64,000 bases of DNA. Origin: an uncultured Paracoccaceae bacterium (GTDB lineage Bacteria > Pseudomonadota > Alphaproteobacteria > Rhodobacterales > Rhodobacteraceae). Shown here piece by piece: positions 1-7,435 of the stretch. The position numbers were made by a program, and so were the translations under genes. The stretch lies in assembly GCA_947498415.1 (NCBI GenBank), contig CANMKB010000003.1, positions 124,001 through 188,000 on the forward strand, read 5' to 3'. The notes under the pieces were generated by a model. That model worked only from the letters and a program-made list of their open reading frames with translations. It ran no database searches and was not told the DNA's origin. Every line of letters begins with the position of its first letter. Within the stretch, counting starts at the first letter, position 1.

Positions 1-38
1 CTGCAACCATTTGATTTTCAAGCAAAGGTAAGGTTTTT

Positions 39-79
39 CTGCATTGCAGCAAGAAAAATCTTGAAATGCTGCAACGCAG
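39..79. promoter_or_regulatory. PhaR-type operators upstream of phaP
   Basis: Two copies of CTGC-N3-GCAG lie at 39-49 (CTGCATTGCAG) and 69-79 (CTGCAACGCAG), 30 bp apart, followed by further TGC/GCA words up to about position 105. PhaR of Paracoccus denitrificans is known to bind TGC-rich sequences of this kind in front of phaP and phaR. Since phaR itself lies 0.6 kb downstream, repression of phaP by PhaR is the likely role. The binding is inferred. Confidence 0.7.
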
Positions 80-145
80 AAAGCATATTGTTTGCAGATG
101 CAGAAAGTGCGGGGTAGGCCCGCTCCATCACATAGGAATTTGAAA

Positions 146-589
146 ATGGCTAAAACACAAGACATGACTGCCGTTCTGAAAGACATGATGGGTGCTTTCC
201 CGGTAGACACATCCGCGTTGGAAGACGCATTCAAAAACACAGCAAGCTTGAACGAAAAGCTGGCAAGTGTTGCGCTGAACGCTGCAGAGAAATCTTCCGA
301 GATTTCCTCTAAGTGGACAAAAGACACTCTTTCCAAAATGGGCGAAATGTCCAAAGCGAAAGCAGAGCCAGCAGACTACGCAAAAGCGATGACCGATTTC
401 GCATCTGCGCAGGCCGAAGTTGCTGCAGAAAACATGGCAGCCTTTGCCGAAGTTGCGAAAAAAGTTCAGGCCGAGTCCATCGAATTGATCATGGCAGCGT
501 CAAAAGACGTAACCGAAGAAGCGACTGCAGCTGTTAAAAAAGCAACCAACGACGTAACCGCGGCTGCGAAAAAAGCGACTGCGAAGTAA
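146..589 (+). CDS. phaP: Phasin family protein, PHA granule-associated
   Basis: Small, Ala/Lys/Glu-rich, mostly helical protein of 147 residues with no signal peptide or membrane segment, ending in repeated A-A-x-K-K-A units typical of amphipathic phasins. Phasins coat polyhydroxyalkanoate granules in the cytoplasm and limit their size. The ATG at 146 is chosen because an AGGAA stands 9 bases upstream and the protein then begins MAKTQDM; an upstream in-frame ATG at 92 would give an unlikely basic extension overlapping the operator region. It is followed by a terminator and then by phaR. TGC-rich operators upstream suggest PhaR control. The PHA synthase gene is not in the window and may lie just to the left. 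Confidence 0.85.
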   Translation: MAKTQDMTAVLKDMMGAFPVDTSALEDAFKNTASLNEKLASVALNAAEKSSEISSKWTKDTLSKMGEMSKAKAEPADYAKAMTDFASAQAEVAAENMAAFAEVAKKVQAESIELIMAASKDVTEEATAAVKKATNDVTAAAKKATAK

Positions 590-639
590 TTGGTTGAGGT
601 ATCGCCGGGGCTAACCCTCGACGATTTCAATGAATTTGC

Positions 640-671
640 AAGGGTGGGCCCAAGGCTCACCCTTTCTTTTT
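640..671 (+). terminator. Rho-independent terminator after phaP
   Basis: Stem AAGGGTGGGCC / GGCTCACCCTT with loop CAA and one mismatched pair, followed by a T-rich tract (TTTCTTTTTG). It separates phaP transcription from phaR. Confidence 0.8.
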
Positions 672-694
672 GTTCTGCGCTCGCATAAGCTTTT

Positions 695-707
695 CTGCAA
701 CGCTGCA
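695..707. promoter_or_regulatory. TGC-rich motif upstream of phaR (possible autoregulation site)
   Basis: CTGCAACGCTGCA repeats the first ten bases of the second phaP operator (CTGCAACGC) just ahead of the phaR ribosome site. It suggests PhaR autoregulation, as known for Paracoccus PhaR. Single degenerate site, so moderate confidence. Confidence 0.5.
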
Positions 708-725
708 TAATGGGGAGAATGGTTC

Positions 726-1280
726 GTGGCAGATACCGATACGCCGCTTTTGATCAAGCGCTACGCAAGCCGCCGTTTGTACAATACCGAAACCAGTGAC
801 TATGTGACACTTGATGACATTGCGAGTTTCATCCGCGACGGGCGAGAGGTACAGATCATTGATCTGAAGACCGGTGATGACCTGACACGCCAGTATCTTC
901 TACAAATCATTGCAGAACATGAAAGCCGTGGCGAAAACATGTTGCCGATCAATGTGTTAAATGATCTTGTTCGATCTTACACAAATCAGGCGACAAGTGT
1001 TGTACCGCAGTTTCTGGCGCAAAGCTTTGAGATGTTACGAGAAGGACAATCCAAAATGATGGAAAACATGTCCTCTATGAATACCATCAATCCGATGAAC
1101 GCCCTGCAAGCGCAACAAGAGGCGTTTATGAAGGCGATGACTGGTGGTTTAGCCAATTGGCCTGCGACTACAGGGCACGATTCTGCACCGCAGGAAGAAA
1201 CCAAAGAAGAAGGCGAAGATCTTGACGAAATTAAAAAGCAATTGGCTGATTTACAGTCCAAGCTTTCGAAAATGAAGTAA
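726..1280 (+). CDS. phaR: Polyhydroxyalkanoate synthesis repressor PhaR
   Basis: 184-residue regulator with the PHB/PHA accumulation regulator DNA-binding domain at residues about 9-70: KRYASRRLYNTETSDYVTL, then the IRDG and IIDLKTGDDLTRQ segments. A Met/Gln-rich middle and a charged coiled C-terminus (DLDEIKKQLADLQSKL) follow. The family senses PHA polymer and represses phasin and its own gene. Translation starts at GTG 726, supported by GGGGAG eight bases upstream. The gene lies between its own TGC-rich motif and a strong terminator. Confidence 0.93.
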   Translation: MADTDTPLLIKRYASRRLYNTETSDYVTLDDIASFIRDGREVQIIDLKTGDDLTRQYLLQIIAEHESRGENMLPINVLNDLVRSYTNQATSVVPQFLAQSFEMLREGQSKMMENMSSMNTINPMNALQAQQEAFMKAMTGGLANWPATTGHDSAPQEETKEEGEDLDEIKKQLADLQSKLSKMK

Positions 1281-1303
1281 GGTCTTTAAACCTTTAGGGA
1301 AAG

Positions 1304-1329
1304 AGCGCACCAAATTGGTGCGCTTTTTT
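1304..1329 (+). terminator. Rho-independent terminator after phaR
   Basis: Perfect inverted repeat AGCGCACC / GGTGCGCT with loop AAATT, followed by TTTTTT. It ends just before the stop codon of the convergent aminotransferase gene. Confidence 0.88.
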
Positions 1330-1338
1330 GTTTTTAGG

Positions 1339-2544
1339 TTACTCCGCCGCCTTTGCCGCCGAAACATCATCCATCGCAGCCAGCAATGTATCTCCGATGA
1401 TATCGCAGTCCTCGACGGTCAAACGTGCAGGCAGGCGAACATCACAGGCACGCATCAACATGGCGCGGGTTTGGGGCAGGGCAGGCACATCTTTTAGGAA
1501 CTGCCAGTTCCAAAAGGCGCGTGCGTTGTCTTCAGAAGCACCGAAAACCTGAACTTTGATACCGCGTGCCTGGGCGGCGGCTTGATAGGCTGCGATCTGA
1601 CTGTCATCCAAATCAACCAAGTTGAATTGAATGCTATCTGGTGCCCGTTCTTCGGCAGACAGCTTGGCAGGCACGGTCATGAAGGGGTTTTCCTCCAAAC
1701 GTGCTGCAACATGGTCATGATTGCGGCGGCCGTCCCGTACACGACGTGCCAGTTCTGGCAGTTGTGGGCGAATGATAGCTGCGGAAAGGTTGGACAAACG
1801 CAGGTTGTAGAGCGGCAATTGGTTCTGCCAGCGGGCAAAGGCGGCCTCTAGATCATCTGTGTTGTCGCCTTCACGCGATTTGTGTTTCTTCCAGTTATGC
1901 TCGTAGGCACCAGACATGATCACCATTCGCGCTACCAGATCAGCGTCGTCCGTGACCAAAATGCCGCCTTCGCCTGCATTCACCAGTTTGTAGGACTGGA
2001 AGGAAAAACAGCCAATTTTACCGATCGTGCCGATGTTGCGGTTGTGCCAAGTGGTGCCGAGCGAATGCGCGGCATCTTCGATGACAGGGATGCCCTTGGC
2101 AACACAGATCGCCATAATCGCATCCATATCAGAGGTATGGCCGCGCATGTGGCTGATGATCACCGCTTGAACGCCATCAATCTTGGCCTCAAAATCCACC
2201 AGATCAATGCGATAATTGTCACCAACCTCGCATAATACTGGGATCAAATCAGCATGAACCACCGAGGAAGGGACCGCAGCAAAGGTAAATCCTGGGATCA
2301 TAACTTTGGAGTCACGTGGTAGGTCTAGTGCTTTGAGAGATAAGAACAAAGCAGCCGAACAGGATGAAACCGCCAAAGCATATTTACTGCCTAAGAGATC
2401 AGCGAACTCGCGTTCCAACATTGCGACTGGCGCATCTTCTGCGGCGGTATAGCGAAACAGGTCAGCAGTTTGCAGCAGACGCTCAATTTCAGGGCGGGCA
2501 GACGCGGGAATGGGTTCAGCAGAGTAGACGTCAGGAAGAGACAT
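1339..2544 (-). CDS. DegT/DnrJ/EryC1/StrS family PLP-dependent aminotransferase
   Basis: 401-residue protein of the sugar aminotransferase (SHS2_AHBA) family. Visible motifs are SSCSAALFLSLKAL near residue 60, the PLP-stacking region IPVIEDAAHSLG with the conserved Asp, and SFQSYKLVNAGEGG, whose Lys is the expected Schiff-base residue. Members transfer amino groups to keto-sugars or similar ketones for cell-surface glycans or antibiotics. It stands alone on the minus strand between phaR and the amino acid ABC operon, 121 bases beyond the amidotransferase stop, so co-transcription with that operon is possible. No strong Shine-Dalgarno is seen before the ATG. The substrate is unknown. Confidence 0.85.
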   Translation of the reverse strand: MSLPDVYSAEPIPASARPEIERLLQTADLFRYTAAEDAPVAMLEREFADLLGSKYALAVSSCSAALFLSLKALDLPRDSKVMIPGFTFAAVPSSVVHADLIPVLCEVGDNYRIDLVDFEAKIDGVQAVIISHMRGHTSDMDAIMAICVAKGIPVIEDAAHSLGTTWHNRNIGTIGKIGCFSFQSYKLVNAGEGGILVTDDADLVARMVIMSGAYEHNWKKHKSREGDNTDDLEAAFARWQNQLPLYNLRLSNLSAAIIRPQLPELARRVRDGRRNHDHVAARLEENPFMTVPAKLSAEERAPDSIQFNLVDLDDSQIAAYQAAAQARGIKVQVFGASEDNARAFWNWQFLKDVPALPQTRAMLMRACDVRLPARLTVEDCDIIGDTLLAAMDDVSAAKAAE

Positions 2545-2665
2545 AGATTTGGCTTTTCTTAAGTATTACTTTCAGAAATCTAAAACAAACGCCCACATAA
2601 AAACAGTCATAACTTGAATGAGAATTCAAATTTTAGGCGAAAATCTGCGCGCTATTGTTGGAAAG

Positions 2666-3349
2666 TCACGCTTGGCGCGGCATCCGCAGAAAGTCTGCAA
2701 TTTGATCCGCGATGATCTCGTTTGCAGTGGGCTCCACAAGGGTCTTTGCGACATTTTCAAGCAACTCTTCCGGCACTTTTCCGGGGGCTGCGTATTTCAT
2801 CAGTCCTTCGATGGCATCCGGCCCAAATTCTGGATGGCCCTGAAATGTCAGAGCACGGTCGCCGTACAAAATCGCCGCAAATTCGCAGGTGTCATTTCGC
2901 GCAAGGATACGCGCTCCTTCGGGGGCCTCGATCACTTGGTCTTGGTGCCACGCATTCAAAGGAAGTTCGACACCGCCAAAATCATAAAGCGTGCGGCCGA
3001 CGTTCCATCCACCTTTGAATTTCTCAACCCGGCCACCCAGGGCCTGTGCAATCAACTGGTGCCCAAAACACACGCCGACTATCGGGCGACTGACGGTCAC
3101 AGCATCGCGCACGAAATCCTCAAGTGGGGCAATCCACGGCAGATCATCATATACGCCGTGTTTGGACCCTGTGATGATCCAGCCTTGGCAATCGGTCACA
3201 CTGTCTGGCATCTGACCTTCGAAAACCCGCCAAACGTCAAACGTGAACTCTTGTCCAGCCAGCATATCTTTGAACATGTCAGACACGTCGCCTGTAATGT
3301 CGTGCATTTCAGGGGCAAAGGGGCCGGCTTGCAAAATTCCGATTTTCAT
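2666..3349 (-). CDS. Class I glutamine amidotransferase (GMP synthase-like)
   Basis: 227-residue stand-alone class I GATase domain. The nucleophile elbow is GVCFGHQL (Cys near residue 90), and GHPEF supplies the His and Glu of the triad. The family hydrolyses glutamine or gamma-glutamyl compounds, and similar proteins are often encoded with amino acid ABC transporters. The start MKIGILQAG is chosen from the family N-terminus; the frame stays open far upstream but would run through the permease gene. It is the last gene after the two permeases, 11 bases after the upstream stop, so probably in the same operon. A role in using or releasing a gamma-glutamyl substrate brought in by the transporter is an inference. 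Confidence 0.85.
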   Translation of the reverse strand: MKIGILQAGPFAPEMHDITGDVSDMFKDMLAGQEFTFDVWRVFEGQMPDSVTDCQGWIITGSKHGVYDDLPWIAPLEDFVRDAVTVSRPIVGVCFGHQLIAQALGGRVEKFKGGWNVGRTLYDFGGVELPLNAWHQDQVIEAPEGARILARNDTCEFAAILYGDRALTFQGHPEFGPDAIEGLMKYAAPGKVPEELLENVAKTLVEPTANEIIADQIADFLRMPRQA

Positions 3350-3360
3350 TTGGGTCTCGT

Positions 3361-4167
3361 TTAACGAATGAGGTTCATACGCAGACGCAAACCTTTCCGC
3401 GCTGCACGAGGCAAATGGCGGTTCAGTCGCTGGTTTGCAACCCCAAAGAGGCCAATCACCACAAGGGTCAAAAGGATGAAATACCCTGCAAGAATGGGGT
3501 AGGGCACAAAGGGATTGAAGGTTTTGTCTGCAAAGTAGTTCGCATAATACAGCGCATCGCCTTGCTGTTTGAACGCCGGGAAGCCGCTGAAGAAAACCAA
3601 TGTCGTTGCGTGAAACAGAAAGATCGCTTCGTTGGTGTAGGCGGGCCAAGCCAAACGCATCATGGTTGGAAAGGTTACGCGTTTGAACCGTGTCCAGCCA
3701 GCTAATCCGTAGGCATCTGCGGCCTCGAGATCGCCCTTTGGGATCGACAGTAAAGCACCATAAAAGATTTCGCCCGTGTAGGCGGCGGTGTTGCAGAACA
3801 AAACAACCAACGCCCCAAGCCAAGCCGATGAGAACGGATCAAAGAAGCTTGTGACCCCTTTGAGGCTTACAAAGGTGAAATACGCAAAGAAGAACTGGAT
3901 AAACAGCGGGCTGCCACGGAACAAAAAGATGAACCATTCCGAGGCTTTCCGCAGAATGCGGGCGTCGCTGTTTTTGCCAACGGCCAAGGCCACTGCAAAG
4001 AAAAACCCAATGATCAGGGCAAAGGTTCCGAAATAGACATTCCAGATCATCCCAGAACCGATCAGCGTGAATTGTTCACACAAAGTAAAGTCACTGCGGG
4101 GCAAGAGGCGCTCACCATATCCAAGGGAGCGTAGGCCATAGGCTTGGATGGTTTCAAAGCAACTCAT
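3361..4167 (-). CDS. Polar amino acid ABC transporter permease (HisM-like)
   Basis: 268-residue inner-membrane permease of the HisM/GlnP family with about five membrane segments. The cytoplasmic EAA loop is readable as GDLEAADAYGLAGWTRFKRVTFPTM. An FRGSPLFIQFFF segment, usual before the third helix of this family, is also present. Its start codon overlaps the stop of the upstream permease by four bases (ATGA), which implies translational coupling. With the partner permease, the binding protein and the ATPase it forms a complete uptake system for a polar amino acid, most resembling the Lys/Arg/Orn/His group. Confidence 0.88.
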   Translation of the reverse strand: MSCFETIQAYGLRSLGYGERLLPRSDFTLCEQFTLIGSGMIWNVYFGTFALIIGFFFAVALAVGKNSDARILRKASEWFIFLFRGSPLFIQFFFAYFTFVSLKGVTSFFDPFSSAWLGALVVLFCNTAAYTGEIFYGALLSIPKGDLEAADAYGLAGWTRFKRVTFPTMMRLAWPAYTNEAIFLFHATTLVFFSGFPAFKQQGDALYYANYFADKTFNPFVPYPILAGYFILLTLVVIGLFGVANQRLNRHLPRAARKGLRLRMNLIR

Positions 4168-5048
4168 GCCGCAGCCTTTCGTTGTGCTTCGCCTGCGGCG
4201 GTGGCTTGGCCCTTGGTCAAGCGTTTCATCACCCGGTCAAGCACGACCTCTGATACTTTGGTAAAACCCAGATAGAACACCAGCAGCGCCAGGAAATACC
4301 ACATACGCCAATCAGGGTGAGGGTAGTCAGAGAAACGAGATGTCTTTGATGTGCCCAACTCGCGGGCCCAATAGACGATGTCTTCGACCCCCAACAGAAA
4401 CAACAATGGCGTGGCCTTGATCAGCACCATCCACAAGTTAGAGAGGCCGGGCAGGGCAAACACCCACATTTGCGGCACCATCACCCGCCAAAAGGCTTGG
4501 CGCCGGGTCATGCCATAGGCTTCTGCTGTTTCCATTTGGGCACGGGGTACAGCTCGCATGGCACCAAAGATTGTGTTGGCCGCAAAGGCCCCAAAGACAA
4601 TTGCAAATGTCAGGACCGCCAATGAAAAGCCATAGGCTTCGTGAACATATTGCGGGGCGCGCCCAGAGGGCAACTTGGCCTCGGGGCACACAACAAAATC
4701 ATTGCCTTGCCGGATGGCATCGGGCCAATCAGGGCAAACCGCTTGGTGGGTCAACCACTCAAGCCCTTGATCTAATGCAATGACGAAGAACAGGAAAAAC
4801 GCGATATCAGGAACGCCGCGCACAATCGCGATATAGGCTTTCCCAAGCCAGGACAGTGGCGCAAAGTTTGAACGGGCGGCCATAGCGCCCCCAAATCCAA
4901 AGCCAAGTGCGACAGGCGCAGTGATGGCCAGCAACAAAAGGACTGTGAATACAGAACCATAGAGGGCCATGTGCTTGCCGGTTGTCAAATAGCAAGACAG
5001 CCAGGTCAGCCCGGAAAGGGTCTCGGGATCGGTGCAATAAGAAAACAT
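4164..5048 (-). CDS. Polar amino acid ABC transporter permease (HisQ-like)
   Basis: 294-residue inner-membrane protein, partner of the downstream HisM-like permease. The EAA loop reads AQMETAEAYGMTRRQAFWRVMVPQM, preceded by the conserved IVRGVPDIAFFLFF segment. A periplasmic insertion of about 50 residues with two Cys (AVCPDW, FVVCPEA) between the first helices is larger than in the enteric proteins. It follows the binding-protein gene after a 54-base gap containing a strong hairpin, which probably lowers permease expression relative to the binding protein. Confidence 0.88.
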   Translation of the reverse strand: MFSYCTDPETLSGLTWLSCYLTTGKHMALYGSVFTVLLLLAITAPVALGFGFGGAMAARSNFAPLSWLGKAYIAIVRGVPDIAFFLFFVIALDQGLEWLTHQAVCPDWPDAIRQGNDFVVCPEAKLPSGRAPQYVHEAYGFSLAVLTFAIVFGAFAANTIFGAMRAVPRAQMETAEAYGMTRRQAFWRVMVPQMWVFALPGLSNLWMVLIKATPLLFLLGVEDIVYWARELGTSKTSRFSDYPHPDWRMWYFLALLVFYLGFTKVSEVVLDRVMKRLTKGQATAAGEAQRKAAA

Positions 5049-5066
5049 ATTGTCGCGCCAAATTGA

Positions 5067-5091
5067 AAACGGCGGGGCAAGCCCGCCGTTT
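5067..5091 (-). terminator. Intra-operon hairpin between binding protein and permeases
   Basis: Perfect 10-bp stem AAACGGCGGG / CCCGCCGTTT with a 5-base loop; on the minus strand it is followed by TCAATTT. It sits in the 54-base gap between the binding-protein stop and the permease start. Such hairpins in ABC operons act as partial terminators or mRNA stabilisers, giving excess binding protein. Confidence 0.7.
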
Positions 5092-5102
5092 CATGGATGA
5101 AA

Positions 5103-5828
5103 TTAGAAAGTCAGTTGGTCTTCGCCAAACCACTTTTTCAGCATCGTGTTCAATGTGCCATCAGCTTTCATAGAAGCGATCGCTGCATCAAATTTGGCAC
5201 GCAGTTCACCATCGGATTCACGCAGGCCCATGCCAACGCCGCCGCCAAGTGGAACAGGTTCGCCCACAAACACCAGATCGTCGGATTCTTCGACGATAGG
5301 CTCTAGGAATGACCCTTGGAAAAAGGCTGCGTCTGCCTCACCAGAACGTACGGCTGCGATGATTTCGTCACCGGTCGCGAATTCCAACAGAGTTGCGCCG
5401 CTTTCAGCGACATAGCCAGACTGAATGGTGCTGGTCTGTGAGGCTACAACGCCAGACAGATCTGCATCGGCAGATAGGGCCACATAGGCAGAGGCCTCTG
5501 GTGGGATGTAGTTTTGAGTAAAGTCGATAACTTCGTCACGCTCATCGGTGATGGACATGCCAGCAATGATGGTGTCGTAGTTACCGGATACGAGGTTCGG
5601 GATGATGCTATCCCATTCGTTTGTCACCCACTCACATGTCAGTTCCGCGCGTTTGCAAAGTTCATCACCCAGCTCACGCTCAAATCCGTCAACTTCGCCT
5701 GCATCATTCAGGAAGTTGTATGGAGGGTAGGCGCCCTCGGTGCCCATGCGCACAACGCCATGGCCATCCGCCAGTGCGGCACCTGCTGTCAGTGCAAGCG
5801 CTGCCGCGCTAAGGATTAGTTTTTTCAT
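5103..5828 (-). CDS. Periplasmic amino acid-binding protein of the ABC transporter
   Basis: 241 residues with a clear Sec signal peptide (MKKLILSAAALALTAGAALA, cleavage before DGHG). The mature part has the SBP_bac_3 signatures: MGTEGAYPPYNF, a GFERELGDELCKRAELTCEWV segment with two Cys, the Asp-Thr ligand region DTIIAGMSITDER, and TIQSGYVAE. This pattern fits the lysine/arginine/ornithine/histidine-binding subgroup. GGGAG stands 8 bases before the ATG. It is flanked by its ATPase gene upstream and its permeases downstream. Confidence 0.88.
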   Translation of the reverse strand: MKKLILSAAALALTAGAALADGHGVVRMGTEGAYPPYNFLNDAGEVDGFERELGDELCKRAELTCEWVTNEWDSIIPNLVSGNYDTIIAGMSITDERDEVIDFTQNYIPPEASAYVALSADADLSGVVASQTSTIQSGYVAESGATLLEFATGDEIIAAVRSGEADAAFFQGSFLEPIVEESDDLVFVGEPVPLGGGVGMGLRESDGELRAKFDAAIASMKADGTLNTMLKKWFGEDQLTF

Positions 5829-5856
5829 AGTGTCACTCCCAATGCTTTGGTTGTTT

Positions 5857-6633
5857 TTATGCGTAGTGTGTTGAAGACAGAAATTGCTTCAACCGTTCAG
5901 ATTTAGGTGCGCCAAACAGATCAGCTGGTGCGCCTTGTTCTTCGATCAGGCCCTGGTGCAGAAACACGACATGGCTGGAAATATCCGCTGCCATTTTCAT
6001 GTCATGGGTAACGATCAACATTGTGCGGCCCTCTTCCGCCAATGATTTGATCACTCCGATGACTTCTTGTTCCAGCTCTGGGTCTAGTGCCGAAGTTGGT
6101 TCATCAAACAATAGCGCTTCGGGCTCCATACAAAGCCCACGCGCAATCGCGGCACGTTGCTGTTGACCTCCGGACAATTGCGCCGGGTATACGTCGCATT
6201 TGTCACCAATACCCACTTTGGTCAGATAGTGACGCGCCTTTTCTTCAATCTCAGCCTTGTCATGTCCTAAGACTGTGACTGGGGCTTCCATGACATTCTC
6301 TAGAATGGTCATGTGGGCCCACAGGTTGAATTGTTGAAAAACCATCGACAGGTTCGTGCGAATGCGGATGACTTGTTTGCTATCCGCCGGAACACGGTTT
6401 GCGCCGTTTCCCTTCCATTTGACCGCCTCACCTTGAAATAGAATGTCACCTTGTTGGCTATCTTCTAAAAGGTTGCAGCACCGTAATATTGTAGATTTCC
6501 CCGAGCCTGAGCTGCCGATCAACGACACCACATCACCCTTGTTGGCAGAGATATCGACACCCTTGATAACTTCAAGTTCGCCATAGGCCTTATGGAGGCC
6601 TTTTATTTCGAGCACCGGTGTCGACACGGTCAA
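5857..6633 (-). CDS. Amino acid ABC transporter ATPase (HisP/GlnQ-like)
   Basis: 258-residue ATPase with Walker A GSSGSGKST near residue 40, Q-loop FQQFNLW, signature LSGGQQQR, Walker B LLFDEPTSALDPE and the H-loop VTHDM. It energises the HisQ/HisM pair. It is the first gene of the five-gene minus-strand operon. The start is uncertain: TTG at 6633 has a GGGAAA ten bases upstream, while GTG at 6627 would shorten the protein by two residues. The start region lies inside one copy of a direct repeat described separately, so regulation may act on initiation. Confidence 0.9.
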   Translation of the reverse strand: MTVSTPVLEIKGLHKAYGELEVIKGVDISANKGDVVSLIGSSGSGKSTILRCCNLLEDSQQGDILFQGEAVKWKGNGANRVPADSKQVIRIRTNLSMVFQQFNLWAHMTILENVMEAPVTVLGHDKAEIEEKARHYLTKVGIGDKCDVYPAQLSGGQQQRAAIARGLCMEPEALLFDEPTSALDPELEQEVIGVIKSLAEEGRTMLIVTHDMKMAADISSHVVFLHQGLIEEQGAPADLFGAPKSERLKQFLSSTHYA

Positions 6634-6727
6634 AGCGGAATTTCCCAGTTTTTTTAATTATTGGTCAATCTTATTGGCCTGAAAAATGTGGGAAATGCAA
6701 CTTTCAAAGCGGAGCTTCCCTAGGGAA
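6630..6727. promoter_or_regulatory. Direct repeat and palindrome in the control region of the amino acid ABC operon
   Basis: TCAAAGCGGAATTTCCC at 6630-6646 recurs as TCAAAGCGGAGCTTCCC at 6704-6720 (15 of 17 identical, 74 bp apart). The second copy runs into a perfect 12-bp palindrome TTCCCTAGGGAA at 6716-6727. The octamer GGGAAATG also occurs twice (6690 and 6723). One copy covers the ATPase start codon. This looks like a two-site operator with possible DNA looping; the regulator is unknown. Confidence 0.45.
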
Positions 6728-6826
6728 ATGTTCCGTTTTGTAAGCGTTTGTAGAAAAATTGTTCATGCTAGATGAATGCCAGGGAGGAAAAGCGACCAAT
6801 TGGACGCCTTTTGCGACTTCGGCGAT

Positions 6827-7264
6827 TTAGCGATCAGAAACGCGCTGCCGCGCGATTGCGCTGTCGCGGTCACTGATTCCCAAAAGATTTGCGACCAATC
6901 TCAGCAGGGCATCTTCCTCTGCTTCACGGCTGCCGTCAGCAAGCACCACCTGCCACATAGCTTCGAGCACTTTGGTGCGATCGTCATAAGGCACCGCATC
7001 TTTGATCGCGCGGGTAAAGCGCACGGTGTCGGGGGCTTCTGACTCGAGGGTTTCCGCTTCTTTGCGCAGGGTTGTCGCTTCAAACGGTGAAAGACCGTAC
7101 CGCGCAGCGGTAATCTTATCGATCCACGCGATCTCTGTTTCAGAGTAATCGTTGTCAGATCGTGCAATCCGAACCAATAAAGCTGTGAGAGCCAAACGGG
7201 CATCATCGTCAGTCAAAGGTGCCGGTTGAGGGGCGGTGAGCCGCTTGAGAAAATCACTAAACAT
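6827..7264 (-). CDS. TerB-like protein, copy 1
   Basis: 145-residue soluble, helical protein of the TerB (tellurite resistance B-like) family. The family pattern is visible: LALTALLVRIARSDNDYSETE, with an acidic Asp/Glu pair, then a helix and VLADGSREAEEDALLRLVANLLGI repeating a DG-x-x-x-E-E motif. TerB folds bind metal ions; their cellular role is poorly known. The start at 7264 gives MFSDFLKRL, matching the second copy (MWDGLMERLRG), and excludes a long ATG-poor upstream extension. It is divergent from a Hint gene, and the same pair occurs again immediately downstream. Confidence 0.75.
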   Translation of the reverse strand: MFSDFLKRLTAPQPAPLTDDDARLALTALLVRIARSDNDYSETEIAWIDKITAARYGLSPFEATTLRKEAETLESEAPDTVRFTRAIKDAVPYDDRTKVLEAMWQVVLADGSREAEEDALLRLVANLLGISDRDSAIARQRVSDR

Positions 7265-7355
7265 AGTCTTTAAATTGTGGTTTCTGTTGTCAGCGTCAAC
7301 CAAGAAACACGGTAAAAATGGCCCTGCGCAGCAGTATTTTGGGCCATTAACCACG

Positions 7356-7374
7356 AATTTGCCCAATTTCAGGC
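7356..7374. promoter_or_regulatory. Conserved upstream element of Hint gene 1
   Basis: AATTTGCCCAATTTCAGGC is closely matched by AATTTGGCCCCATTTCAGTC at 9034-9053, in the equivalent place ahead of the second Hint gene. TTAACCAC, resembling a CtrA half-site, also stands just upstream of both (7347 and 8993). Conservation between duplicated non-coding regions suggests a shared promoter or operator. Confidence 0.45.
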
Positions 7375-7435
7375 AATCCAACACCCAATTCATTAACCAA
7401 GATATGAGTGTTCGAAAGTAGCAGGTGAGGCTGAT

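Noticed and set aside
3350..3823. Upstream extension of the glutamine amidotransferase frame (385 residues in total)
   Set aside because: The extension is antisense-like noise through the permease coding region; the amidotransferase family N-terminus starts at 3349.
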